From the NCBI GenBank assembly GCA_910586645.1, contig CAJUIS010000011.1, forward strand, positions 1 through 64,000: a stretch of 64,000 bases of DNA, written 5' to 3'. The stretch is from an uncultured Lachnospiraceae bacterium (GTDB lineage: Bacteria > Bacillota > Clostridia > Lachnospirales > Lachnospiraceae). Made by a program: the position numbers and the translations under genes. This document shows, one piece after another, positions 44,895-53,590 of this stretch; within the stretch, counting starts at the first letter, position 1, and each line of letters starts with the position of its first letter. The notes beneath the pieces were generated by a model. The model made no database searches and was not told the DNA's origin. It saw only the letters and a program-made list of their open reading frames with translations.

Positions 44895-45254
44895 ATGGAA
44901 AACAAAAGAGAAATCGGGACTGTTTATGAAAAAACGGCTGCAAAGTATCTGGAACGAAAGGGATTTTTTATTCTTGAGAGGAATTTTTGCAGCCGTTTTG
45001 GGGAAATTGACATTATTGCAAAAGACGGCGGATATCTTGTGTTTATAGAAGTAAAGTACCGCAGGGACGATTCCTGCGGCAGCCCGCTGGAGGCAGTGGA
45101 TGGAAAGAAGCAGAGAAAAATTTGCAGGACGGCTTCTTATTTTTGCCTTCGGCAGGGGTATGCAGATACGACGCCCTGCCGTTTTGACGTGATTGCAATG
45201 GAAGGCGACGGAAGCATTCTTCATTTGGAAAATGCATTTGATTATAAAAGATAG
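44895..45254 (+). CDS. UPF0102 protein YraN
   Basis: A 119-residue YraN/UPF0102 protein with a nuclease-like PD-(D/E)xK arrangement: GEIDIIAKDG and FIEVKYRRD. Role unproven; linked to DNA processing by family and by synteny with rnhB. It starts nine bases after ylqH with AAAGGA upstream. Confidence 0.92.
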   Translation: MENKREIGTVYEKTAAKYLERKGFFILERNFCSRFGEIDIIAKDGGYLVFIEVKYRRDDSCGSPLEAVDGKKQRKICRTASYFCLRQGYADTTPCRFDVIAMEGDGSILHLENAFDYKR

Positions 45255-45272
45255 GCAGGGAGGGATTGAGCC

Positions 45273-46115
45273 ATGTTTGAGAATACGATTCCAAGACTGG
45301 AGGATTTTTCGTCAAAAAACGACGTCAGCCTTCCTTTGTTTGTGTTTCCTTCTCTGAAACAGTGCGGCATTGTAAAGCATGGTTTTACGACGCGCAGAGG
45401 GGGCGTCAGCGAAGGGATTTTTGAGGCGCTGAATCTGAGTTTTACCAGAGGGGACAGCCGGAATGCCGTGGAAGAGAATTACAGAAGGCTTGCCGCTGCG
45501 CTTGGCGTAGAATATGAAAGTTTTGTATTTTCAGATCAGACGCATACGACAAATGTGGCGCGTGTGGGCAGGAAAGACAGAGGGAACGGAATCCTAAGAG
45601 AACGGCAGAGCCGGGATGTGGACGGAATGGTGACGGATGAAAAGGGAGTTACGCTCGTAACATTTTTTGCGGATTGTGTGCCTTTGTACTTTGTGGATCC
45701 GGTGCGTTATGCGATAGGTCTCAGCCATTCGGGATGGCGCGGCACTGTGGGACGTATGGGAGCTGTGACGCTGGAAAAGATGGCGCAGGAGTTTGGATCA
45801 AATCCGGAAGATATGATTTGTGCCGTCGGGCCGTCAATTTGCCGGAATTGCTATGAAGTGGGCGAAGACGTGGCGGAAGAATTTTTACGGGAATTTTCCG
45901 GGCGGGAAAAAGAACTGCTCGTAAAGAAAGAAAATGGGAAGTATCAGCTTGATCTTTGGAGGGCGAATGAAATTGTCCTCTTAGAAGCGGGTGTGAGAAG
46001 GGAAAATATTTCAGTTACGGAGGTCTGCACCTGCTGTAATCCGAAACTTTTATTTTCACACCGGGCGAGTCAGGGAAAGCGTGGAAACCTGGCGGCGGTT
46101 CTGGCTCTGCAGTGA
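45273..46115 (+). CDS. pgeF: Purine nucleoside phosphorylase/laccase-domain protein PgeF (YfiH)
   Basis: A 280-residue DUF152/YfiH protein. The metal-binding and active-site motifs are visible: SDQTHTTNV, FADCVPLYF, LSHSGWRGTVG and CTCCNPKLLFSHRASQGKRG. Family members act on purine nucleosides or edit peptidoglycan precursors. AGGGAGGG precedes the ATG. It ends before a strong terminator. Confidence 0.92.
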   Translation: MFENTIPRLEDFSSKNDVSLPLFVFPSLKQCGIVKHGFTTRRGGVSEGIFEALNLSFTRGDSRNAVEENYRRLAAALGVEYESFVFSDQTHTTNVARVGRKDRGNGILRERQSRDVDGMVTDEKGVTLVTFFADCVPLYFVDPVRYAIGLSHSGWRGTVGRMGAVTLEKMAQEFGSNPEDMICAVGPSICRNCYEVGEDVAEEFLREFSGREKELLVKKENGKYQLDLWRANEIVLLEAGVRRENISVTEVCTCCNPKLLFSHRASQGKRGNLAAVLALQ

Positions 46116-46162
46116 AAAATTGCGGGCGCCGCAAAGAAACTTCTGTCTTAAGATACGATTCG

Positions 46163-46201
46163 CTCCGGAATACAAACAAACAGGTATTCCGGGGCTTTTT
46201 T
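46163..46201 (+). terminator. Terminator after pgeF
   Basis: CCGGAATAC (46165-46173) pairs perfectly with GTATTCCGG (46184-46192), extended by a G-T pair, followed by a T run. It ends the rplS-to-pgeF block before gatC. Confidence 0.88.
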
Positions 46202-46263
46202 CATCTTAAATTTAAATTTTCCGGATTTTTCCGGAATTCGAAAAGAAAAGGAGGAGAATTTTT

Positions 46264-46626
46264 ATGAGCGGCAGTTACAAAGACGAAACGTTAAAACGTG
46301 TCAGCGAAAACGGCAGCGGAGCAAAAAGCGCCATGGCAGATGTTATTTCGGATGAAACCATTGCGTATGTGGGGATTTTGGCAAAAATTGATCTTTCTCC
46401 AAAGGAAAAGGAGCAGGCCCAAAAAGACATGGGAGAAATGCTGGATTATATTGATAAATTGAATGAGCTGGATACATCAGGCGTCTTGCCCGCGTCTCAT
46501 ATTTTTTCCGTGGGAAACGTATTTCGTGAAGACATTGTGACGAATGGGGACGGGAGCAAAGAAGCGCTGGCAAATGCGCCTGCAAAAAAAGGCGGAGGAT
46601 TTGCCGCTCCAAAAACGATCGGATAA
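46264..46626 (+). CDS. gatC: Aspartyl/glutamyl-tRNA amidotransferase subunit C
   Basis: A 120-residue GatC with core motifs VISDETIAYVGILAKIDLS and VFREDIV. It is ~24 residues longer at the N-terminus than usual. The ATG at 46264 has a strong AAGGAGGAG site, while the internal ATG at 46333 that would give the usual length has a poor one. GatC wraps and stabilises GatA and GatB, which follow. Confidence 0.93.
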   Translation: MSGSYKDETLKRVSENGSGAKSAMADVISDETIAYVGILAKIDLSPKEKEQAQKDMGEMLDYIDKLNELDTSGVLPASHIFSVGNVFREDIVTNGDGSKEALANAPAKKGGGFAAPKTIG

Positions 46627-46639
46627 CGGGAGGGACAGT

Positions 46640-48088
46640 ATGAGCCTTATGAGTTTAACGGCCACAGAGCTTGGAAGGAAGATACAGGCAAAGGAAGTGT
46701 CGGTAAAAGAAGCGGTGGAAGCGGCGTTGTCGGCAATTGCGGCAAAAGAGGAAACGATTGGCAGTTTTGTAACAATAGATGAGAAATATGCGAAAAAGCG
46801 TGCCGGAGAAGTCCAAAAGCAGATCAGGGACGGAACATTAAAAAGCCCGATTGCCGGGGTTCCGGTGGCAATTAAGGACAATCTGTGCACAAAGGGGATA
46901 CGGACAACCTGCAGTTCGAGAATGCTTGAACATTTTATCCCTTCTTATACGGCGGAAGCAGTCGTAAACCTGGAGCGGGCGGGGGCGGTTCTTATCGGAA
47001 AGACAAATATGGATGAGTTTGCAATGGGAAGCACGACGGAAACGTCCTATTTTGGAGTGACAAGAAACCCATGGAATACGGACTATGCGCCGGGCGGCTC
47101 TTCCGGCGGCTCCTGCGCCGCAGTTGCTGCGGAAGAATGTTCGTATGCGCTTGGCACAGATACGGGGGGATCCATTCGTCAGCCGAGCGCTTTCTGCGGC
47201 GTGACAGGAATCAAGCCTACGTATGGGACGGTGTCCCGTTACGGATTAATCGCATACGGGTCTTCTTTGGATCAGATTGGACCGATTGCAAAAGACGTAA
47301 GCGATTGTGCGGCTGTATTGGAAGTTATTTCTTCCTGGGATCGGAAAGACGCGACATCCATAAAACGGCAGGATCTGAATTTTACGGCGGCGCTTTTAGA
47401 CGATGTAAGAGGAATGAGGATCGGAATGCCGAAAGATTATTTTGGAGAAGGGCTGGACGATGAAGTAAAAAAGGCGGTTCTTGCGGCGGCAAAGATATTA
47501 GAAGAAAAAGGCGCGGTTGTGGAGGAATTTGACCTTGGCCTGGTAGAATACGCCGTTCCGGCATACTATGTCATTGCCTGTGCGGAAGCAAGCTCCAATC
47601 TTGCGAGGTTTGACGGCATAAAATACGGATACCGGACAAAGGAGTTTGACGGACTGCATCAAATGTATCAAAAGAGCCGTTCCGAAGGGTTTGGACAGGA
47701 AGTGAAACGAAGGATTTTACTGGGGTCATTTGTATTAAGTTCCGGTTATTATGACGCGTATTATTTGAAAGCCCTTTCTGTAAAGTCTTTGATAAAGAGG
47801 GAATTTGACAAAGCCTTTGCGAAGTATGACGTTATTTTGGGGCCTGCCGCGCCGTCTGCGGCGCCAAAAATAGGAAGCAGTTTAAGCAATCCGATCCGGA
47901 TGTATCTGGGGGACGTTTATACGGTTGCCGCAAATCTTGCAGGTTTGCCGGGGATTGCGCTTCCCTGCGGAAAGAACAGCAGAAACCTTCCGATTGGCCT
48001 GCAGATGACAGGGGACTGTTTTCAGGAGAAAAATATCATACGCGCGGCTTATGCGTATGAACAGGCCAGAAAGGAGCGGCGGATATGA
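46640..48088 (+). CDS. gatA: Glutamyl-tRNA(Gln) amidotransferase subunit A
   Basis: A 482-residue amidase-signature enzyme that releases ammonia from glutamine. The Ser-cisSer-Lys triad lies in PVAIKDNLC, GGSSGGSCAA and GTDTGGSIRQP. The ATG at 46640 follows GGGAGGG; the frame is open further upstream into gatC without a start signal. gatB overlaps its end by four bases. Confidence 0.97.
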   Translation: MSLMSLTATELGRKIQAKEVSVKEAVEAALSAIAAKEETIGSFVTIDEKYAKKRAGEVQKQIRDGTLKSPIAGVPVAIKDNLCTKGIRTTCSSRMLEHFIPSYTAEAVVNLERAGAVLIGKTNMDEFAMGSTTETSYFGVTRNPWNTDYAPGGSSGGSCAAVAAEECSYALGTDTGGSIRQPSAFCGVTGIKPTYGTVSRYGLIAYGSSLDQIGPIAKDVSDCAAVLEVISSWDRKDATSIKRQDLNFTAALLDDVRGMRIGMPKDYFGEGLDDEVKKAVLAAAKILEEKGAVVEEFDLGLVEYAVPAYYVIACAEASSNLARFDGIKYGYRTKEFDGLHQMYQKSRSEGFGQEVKRRILLGSFVLSSGYYDAYYLKALSVKSLIKREFDKAFAKYDVILGPAAPSAAPKIGSSLSNPIRMYLGDVYTVAANLAGLPGIALPCGKNSRNLPIGLQMTGDCFQEKNIIRAAYAYEQARKERRI

Positions 48089-49524
48089 GCAGACAGTACG
48101 AGACGGTAATCGGGTTGGAAGTCCATGTGGAGCTGGCGACAAAAACAAAGATTTTCTGCGGCTGCTCAACGGCTTTTGGAGGCGCGCCAAATGCGCATAC
48201 CTGTCCGGTCTGTACCGGAATGCCGGGTTCGCTTCCGACATTAAATAAAAAAGCAGTGGAATACGCGGTGGCGGTAGGGCTGGCGGCAGGCTGTGAAATT
48301 ACAAAAGACTGTAAATTTGACCGGAAAAACTATTTTTATCCGGACAACCCGCAGAATTACCAGATTTCCCAGCTTTATCTTCCCATTTGCCGAAATGGGG
48401 GAATTGAAATTGAAACGGGGGACGGAAAGAAAAAATGGATTGGAATCCATGAGATTCATATGGAAGAGGACGCCGGAAAGCTGGTGCATGACGAGCAGGA
48501 AGACTGCTCTATTGTGGATTTTAACCGTTCGGGCGTGCCGTTGATTGAGATTGTATCCAGGCCGGATATGCGTTCGGCGGAAGAAGTGACTGCTTATCTG
48601 GATAAACTGCGGCTTATGATACGGTATCTGGGAGCTTCAGACTGTAAGCTTCAGGAAGGCTCCATGCGCGCAGACGTAAATCTTTCCGTCCGGAAAGAAG
48701 GGACAAAAGAGCTTGGCGTACGCACGGAAATGAAGAATTTAAATTCTTTCAAAGCGATTGCAAGGGCAATTGAAAATGAGAAAAACCGTCAGATCGGTTT
48801 GCTTGAGGCCGGGAAAGGCGTGATCCAGGAAACAAGGCGCTGGGATGATTTAAAAGAATATTCCTATGCTATGCGGTCAAAGGAAGATGCGCGGGATTAC
48901 CGCTATTTTCCGGATCCGGATTTGCCGCCTGTGCATATCAGCGACGCTTGGATTGCGGAAATTAAGGAAAGACAGCCGGAATTTCGTCCGGAAAAGATGC
49001 TCCGCTATCAGAGCGAGTATGGACTGCCGCTTTATGACGCTGAAATTTTAACGGAATCAAGAAAACTGGCAGATTTTTTTGAGGAGGCGGCGCAGCTTTG
49101 CGGCAGGCCGAAGAAAGTCTCCAACTGGATTATGGGGGAGACAATGCGGCTGCTGAAAGAAAAGGAGATGGAGCCGGAAGAAATCCGGTTTTCTCCGGAA
49201 AATCTGGTAAAGTTAATCGAACTGCAGGAAAAAGGAATCATTCATGGTTCTGTGGCGAAAGAGGTGTTTGAAGCTATATTTGAAAACAATGCAGATCCGG
49301 AAGCATATGTAGAAGCGCATGGATTGAAGTCGGTGAATGATGAGGGAACTTTGCGAAGCGTGATTGCAGAAATTGTAAAAGCCAATCCGAAGTCGGTGGA
49401 GGATTACCGGAACGGGAAGAAAAAAGCGATGGGTTTTCTGGTGGGACAGACGATGAAAACGATGAATGGGAAGGCGGATCCAAAGCTGGTCAATGAAATT
49501 TTGTCAGAGGTTTTATCGGAATAG
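48085..49524 (+). CDS. gatB: Aspartyl/glutamyl-tRNA amidotransferase subunit B
   Basis: A 479-residue GatB: the kinase-like core (YETVIGLEVHVEL, FCGCSTAFGGAPNAHTCPVC zinc cysteines, RKNYFYPDNPQNYQISQ) and the C-terminal YqeY-like tail domain that binds tRNA. It activates Glu/Asp on misacylated tRNA for amidation. ATG overlaps gatA by four bases. Its stop codon lies in the first of several DnaA-box-like motifs. Confidence 0.97.
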   Translation: MSRQYETVIGLEVHVELATKTKIFCGCSTAFGGAPNAHTCPVCTGMPGSLPTLNKKAVEYAVAVGLAAGCEITKDCKFDRKNYFYPDNPQNYQISQLYLPICRNGGIEIETGDGKKKWIGIHEIHMEEDAGKLVHDEQEDCSIVDFNRSGVPLIEIVSRPDMRSAEEVTAYLDKLRLMIRYLGASDCKLQEGSMRADVNLSVRKEGTKELGVRTEMKNLNSFKAIARAIENEKNRQIGLLEAGKGVIQETRRWDDLKEYSYAMRSKEDARDYRYFPDPDLPPVHISDAWIAEIKERQPEFRPEKMLRYQSEYGLPLYDAEILTESRKLADFFEEAAQLCGRPKKVSNWIMGETMRLLKEKEMEPEEIRFSPENLVKLIELQEKGIIHGSVAKEVFEAIFENNADPEAYVEAHGLKSVNDEGTLRSVIAEIVKANPKSVEDYRNGKKKAMGFLVGQTMKTMNGKADPKLVNEILSEVLSE

Positions 49525-49603
49525 GGATAAATGGGGATAAATCTTAGAGTTTTCCCTTTATTTTCCACATAATGTGGAAAAAATGTGGAAAATATGTGGA
49601 AAT
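49522..49603. promoter_or_regulatory. Cluster of six DnaA-box-like motifs
   Basis: In the gatB-clpX gap there are six 9-mers close to the DnaA box (TTATCCACA or complement TGTGGATAA): TAGGGATAA 49522-49530 (7/9), TGGGGATAA 49532-49540 (8/9), TTTTCCACA 49561-49569 (8/9), TGTGGAAAA 49573-49581 and 49584-49592 (8/9 each), TGTGGAAAT 49595-49603 (7/9). Spacing is 10 or 11 bases for neighbours, so boxes face one side of the helix. It may titrate DnaA or regulate nearby genes. Confidence 0.55.
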
Positions 49604-49662
49604 GAACCAAAATTATTGAAAAGTTCAAAATATAAAAGATATGTGAAATATTTTAAAATACA

Positions 49663-49691
49663 TTGAGATTCTTATCGGTATGTTTTATACT
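49663..49691 (+). promoter_or_regulatory. Sigma-A-type promoter of clpX
   Basis: TTGAGA (49663-49668), 17 bases, TATACT (49686-49691), 49 bases before the clpX start. It lies 60 bases downstream of the DnaA-box-like cluster. Confidence 0.65.
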
Positions 49692-49739
49692 TTTTAGAAG
49701 GCAAATACATACAATAAGGAGAGCCTTAAGGAGATTACT

Positions 49740-51167
49740 ATGTCAAAACAGGATTTTTATGAAGTGGAACCAACAAGAGACAAGAATGACGGGATGTCCG
49801 ATGTCTCCGAAGAAAACGGAGATGAATATGAACAGGTCTGCTGTCTTTGCCAAAGGCCGGAGCGTATAGCGGGAAAGATGGTCCGGATTCCGAATAATAT
49901 CTGCATCTGTCAGGATTGTATGCAGAAGACGTTTGATGCAATGAACCATACGGATTCCTCTTTGAATGATATGATGCAGATGGGCAGGATGCCGAATATC
50001 GGCATGATAAATCTTTCGGATTTTCAGGGATTTTCGCCATATCAGCAAAAGATTAAGAAAAAGAAAAAAGAAGAAGAAAAAGAGGCTGTGCTTGATATTA
50101 AAAAAATTCCGGCTCCGCATAAGATAAAAGCAAGCCTGGATGAATATATCGTAGGGCAGGAACGCGCCAAAAAAGTAATGTCGGTGGCCGTATACAATCA
50201 CTATAAAAGAGTTTCCTCAAATTTGGATGACGGAGTGGAAATTGAAAAATCAAATATGCTGATGATAGGGCCCACAGGTTCCGGAAAGACTTATATGGTA
50301 AAGACGCTGGCAAGGCTTTTGGATGTGCCGCTTGCGATTACGGACGCTACGTCCCTGACAGAAGCCGGATATATCGGCGACGACATTGAAAGCGTTGTCA
50401 GCAAGCTTCTTGCCGCTGCAGACAATGACGTGGACAAGGCGGAGTCCGGCATTATTTTTATTGATGAGATTGATAAAATTGCCAAGAAGAGAAACGCGAA
50501 TCAAAGGGACGTAAGCGGAGAATCTGTGCAGCAGGGGATGTTAAAGCTTCTGGAAGGGGCTGAAGTCGAAGTCCCGGTTGGGGCAAGCAGCAAAAATGCC
50601 ATGGTTCCCATGGTTACGGTGAATACCAGGAATATTTTATTTATCTGCGGCGGCGCGTTTCCGGATTTGGAGGAAATTATCAAAGAGCGCCTGAATAAGG
50701 AATCCTCTATCGGGTTTAAGGCGGACTTGAAAGATAAATATGATAAAGAAGAGAATCTTCTGATGAAAGCGATTGTGGAAGACGTGCGGAAATATGGAAT
50801 GATACCGGAGTTTCTGGGGCGTATGCCAATTTTGTTTTCGCTTGAAGCTTTGACGGAGGATATGCTGGTGCGCGTGCTTGCAGAGCCTAAAAACGCCATT
50901 ATCAGACAATATCAAAAACTTTTGGCGATGGATGAGGTAAAGCTTGAATTTGAGGAAGCAGCGCTGCATTCCATTGCGGCAAAAGCGAAGGAGAAGAAAG
51001 TCGGAGCAAGGGCTCTGCGTGCGATTCTGGAAGAATTTATGCTGGATATTATGTATGAAATTCCAAAAGACGACGATATCGGTATGGTTACGATTACAAA
51101 AGAATACATCGAGGGAACGGGAGGGCCGCTGATTACGATGCGTCAGGGCATAATGAACGGTTTCTGA
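49740..51167 (+). CDS. clpX: ClpXP protease ATP-binding subunit ClpX
   Basis: A 475-residue AAA+ unfoldase. The N-terminal zinc-binding domain has cysteines in CCLCQRPE and CICQDCMQ (residues ~37-60). Walker A is GPTGSGKT (near 180), Walker B IIFIDEIDK (near 242), and the IGF loop for ClpP docking is SSIGFKAD. An insert of charged residues (KKKKKEEEKE) lies before the AAA domain, making it about 50 residues longer than typical. AAGGAGA precedes the ATG. Neither clpP nor tig is adjacent. Confidence 0.96.
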   Translation: MSKQDFYEVEPTRDKNDGMSDVSEENGDEYEQVCCLCQRPERIAGKMVRIPNNICICQDCMQKTFDAMNHTDSSLNDMMQMGRMPNIGMINLSDFQGFSPYQQKIKKKKKEEEKEAVLDIKKIPAPHKIKASLDEYIVGQERAKKVMSVAVYNHYKRVSSNLDDGVEIEKSNMLMIGPTGSGKTYMVKTLARLLDVPLAITDATSLTEAGYIGDDIESVVSKLLAAADNDVDKAESGIIFIDEIDKIAKKRNANQRDVSGESVQQGMLKLLEGAEVEVPVGASSKNAMVPMVTVNTRNILFICGGAFPDLEEIIKERLNKESSIGFKADLKDKYDKEENLLMKAIVEDVRKYGMIPEFLGRMPILFSLEALTEDMLVRVLAEPKNAIIRQYQKLLAMDEVKLEFEEAALHSIAAKAKEKKVGARALRAILEEFMLDIMYEIPKDDDIGMVTITKEYIEGTGGPLITMRQGIMNGF

Positions 51168-51206
51168 CAATATACTGTTTAGAAGAAGTAAAACGGATGG
51201 AAAGAA

Positions 51207-52886
51207 ATGGATTGTCATGAGGCAGTATATTCAAATGATTATTATGATTTGATTGGAGGCATCACCAGTCTTGAACCAGGTCTTAGAGGGTTGTGCAAAC
51301 AGGATATAGCAAACCGTTATGCCGTATACTACCTGAACAGGGACCGTGTGCCTCCATTATCGGTGGGTACCTATAAATATATTAACATTCCAAAGTGCTA
51401 TACGGTGCTAAACCAGCAGGCATTAGAAGTCAGCGGCATTACCAGAGTGCAGACGCAGCGCAATTTAGAGTTATTTGGGAGTGGAATTTTAATCGGGTTT
51501 ATTGATACCGGGATTCATTTTGAAAATAATGCGTTCCGAAATACAGACGGCAGCAGCAGAATTGCCGCAATCTGGGATCAGACAATTGATACGGGTCCGC
51601 ATCCGCAGGGTTTTATTTACGGAACGGAATATACAAGAGAAGAAATTAATTTTGCGCTGCAGCAGGAAAATCCAAGGGATTATGTGCCCGAGACGGACGA
51701 AATCGGACATGGAACGATGCTGGCGTCCATTGCAGCGGGAAGCGAAGACATAGAAAATGATTTTATCGGAGCTGCTCCCTATGCGGATATTGCCGTAGTC
51801 AAGTTAAAGCCGGCAAAGCAAAATTTAAGGGATTTTTACTATATTAAAGACGGAGCCATTGCTTATCAGGAAAACGATATATTTACAGCGATTGATTATT
51901 TAAACAGGCTGGCAGACAGACTTGGGCAGCCCATGGCGCTTTGCATTGGCCTCGGCACAAATCAGGGACACCGGGGCAGCGGCGGCAAGATGACGTCTTA
52001 TCTGGACGATATTGCGGCAATGTACCGCAGATCAGTCTGTATTGCAGTTGGGGACGAGGCCAATGCAAGGCATCATTTTTATGGGAGCCTTAGTGAAAAT
52101 ACGACCGAGCGGGCGGAAATCAATGTGACGCAGGATATGAAAGGGTTTATCGTGGAATTATGGGGCAATTCTTCGGAATTGTTCGCCGTTTCCATCACTT
52201 CTCCAACAGGAGAGGTATTGAACAGAGTGGCAGTCTATAACGGACAACAGCAAAAGCAGCATTTTCTTTTGGAAAATACGAATGTCGTCGTAGATTATCA
52301 GCTTGGCACAGAGCGAAGCAGGGAACCGCTGGTTCATATTAATTTTCAAAATCCGGTTAAAGGGCTTTGGATGATTGAGGTATTTCCTTATCGGATTTCG
52401 AGCGGGAGTTTTAATATGTACCTGCCCATCAGTGATTTTCTGGAAGAGGAGGTGTATTTTGTCCGTTCCAATCCCGATATGACGCTTACGGTTCCGTCGA
52501 GCGCAAAGATTCCAATGGCCGTCGGAGGATACAATTCCGTGACAAACGGCATCTATATTGAATCCGGAAGAGGATACAGCATGGATGGAAGCATTAAGCC
52601 GGATTATGCGGCTCCTGCGGTAAACGTGCTGGCGGTCAATCAGTTTGGCCGAATGGAGAGCATGACGGGAACATGCGCCGCAGTCGCCCTATCGGCGGGA
52701 GCCAGCGCGCTTTTGATGGAATGGAACATTGCTTATATGGAGAACCGCTTCATAAATTCCGTCGAGATTAGAAATCAGATTATAAACGGGACGCAGAGAG
52801 TGTCCAATCAGCTTTATCCGAACCGGGAAGAAGGGTACGGGAGAATGGATATTTACCAGAGCATTTTAAATATGAGGAATTTGTGA
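51207..52886 (+). CDS. S8 subtilisin-family protein with Ser-to-Cys active site
   Basis: A 559-residue Csp-like subtilase common in Lachnospiraceae. Asp100 (GFIDTGIHFEN), His168 (EIGHGTMLA) and the oxyanion Asn region (GLGTNQGHRG) are intact. The catalytic motif, normally GTSxAA, reads MTGTCAAVA: residue 490 is Cys (codon TGC at 52674). It may be a pseudoprotease, as with CspC in Clostridioides difficile, or act with a cysteine nucleophile. No signal peptide is evident. It follows clpX by 39 bases without a terminator between them. Confidence 0.88.
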   Translation: MDCHEAVYSNDYYDLIGGITSLEPGLRGLCKQDIANRYAVYYLNRDRVPPLSVGTYKYINIPKCYTVLNQQALEVSGITRVQTQRNLELFGSGILIGFIDTGIHFENNAFRNTDGSSRIAAIWDQTIDTGPHPQGFIYGTEYTREEINFALQQENPRDYVPETDEIGHGTMLASIAAGSEDIENDFIGAAPYADIAVVKLKPAKQNLRDFYYIKDGAIAYQENDIFTAIDYLNRLADRLGQPMALCIGLGTNQGHRGSGGKMTSYLDDIAAMYRRSVCIAVGDEANARHHFYGSLSENTTERAEINVTQDMKGFIVELWGNSSELFAVSITSPTGEVLNRVAVYNGQQQKQHFLLENTNVVVDYQLGTERSREPLVHINFQNPVKGLWMIEVFPYRISSGSFNMYLPISDFLEEEVYFVRSNPDMTLTVPSSAKIPMAVGGYNSVTNGIYIESGRGYSMDGSIKPDYAAPAVNVLAVNQFGRMESMTGTCAAVALSAGASALLMEWNIAYMENRFINSVEIRNQIINGTQRVSNQLYPNREEGYGRMDIYQSILNMRNL

Positions 52887-52901
52887 GGGAAAGAAAAGAA
52901 T

Positions 52902-52933
52902 AATAAGAGGCTGCTGCGGCAGTCTCTTATTTT
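52902..52933 (+). terminator. Terminator after the S8 gene
   Basis: AATAAGAG pairs with CTCTTATT around an inner CTGC/GCAG pairing, followed by TTTTG. It ends the clpX-subtilase unit. Confidence 0.8.
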
Positions 52934-52965
52934 GAAAGGCTGTCCTGGTCAAAAGAGCATGAAGC

Positions 52966-53000
52966 AAGGGCTTGACGGCGCGGCTGGCCGTCAAGCCCTT
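52966..53000. repeat. Perfect 14-bp GC-rich hairpin
   Basis: AAGGGCTTGACGGC (52966-52979) and its exact complement (52987-53000) around a seven-base loop GCGGCTG. No T run follows on the plus strand, so it is not a standard terminator there. It could be a repetitive extragenic palindrome, an end of a small mobile element, or a terminator/stabiliser for the minus-strand gene at 53048. Confidence 0.6.
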
Positions 53001-53047
53001 AACAGGTTATAGTTTGAGTCTTTTTTAATATATGGGCGGAGCCGTAA

Positions 53048-53293
53048 TCAGAAAACCAATAATCTGCAGGCGTATTTAAACCCCATAATAAATCCCTGTC
53101 TTTGATGATGATCCATAACATCATACAGGACGCTTTGAAAGTCAATCATATTAAATTTTGCGTCTTCCATGGCATGTTCTTTGATATATTTCCAAAAGGC
53201 GTCGTCTGCGTCCTTTGTTTCCGGAAAATCATTATATTCTCCAATCAGTGAATTTAAATTATTGTAAATTTTATTTAACGCGTCGTCGTTCAT
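53048..53293 (-). CDS. DUF6809-like small protein
   Basis: An 81-residue, mostly helical acidic protein (FWKYIKEHAMED, then HHQRQGFIMGFKYACRLL at the C-terminus). The ending with a QGFxxGFxYA pattern is typical of small Lachnospiraceae proteins classed as DUF6809; the family name is from memory and moderately sure. Function unknown. Minus-strand GAAAGGGG lies before the ATG. The 297 bases upstream (53294-53590) hold no gene I can support. Confidence 0.6.
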   Translation of the reverse strand: MNDDALNKIYNNLNSLIGEYNDFPETKDADDAFWKYIKEHAMEDAKFNMIDFQSVLYDVMDHHQRQGFIMGFKYACRLLVF

Positions 53294-53590
53294 TGAGAAA
53301 TCCCCTTTCTGTTGCCTGATAGTTGTAGTAAATTGTCCGATGAAAGAAACGTTCCTGGTTTTGAGGAGAATTGTCCTGAAAAGCCTGATTCATCCGGTAA
53401 AGGGGCATTTTGGGAGAAAATCCGTTTTTGGGCAGTAATCTCCGTTATCAGAAGCTGCCGCCATTTTTATTATAGGGACATAACGCGCAAGGATCAAGAG
53501 CAGAGGAAAGGAAACGCTCACCCCTGATTCAGCGTAAATCTTAAGCGAAGCAAGCCGTATATCCGGCGGAAAACAATTTTCAGACATTCT

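Noticed and set aside
50637..51218. 193-codon minus-strand open frame opposite clpX
   Set aside because: Antisense to a conserved gene and lacks any family signature or ribosome site.
53312..53527. 71-codon plus-strand open frame in the gap before the MATE gene
   Set aside because: No ribosome site, no recognisable motif and atypical composition; treated as intergenic.
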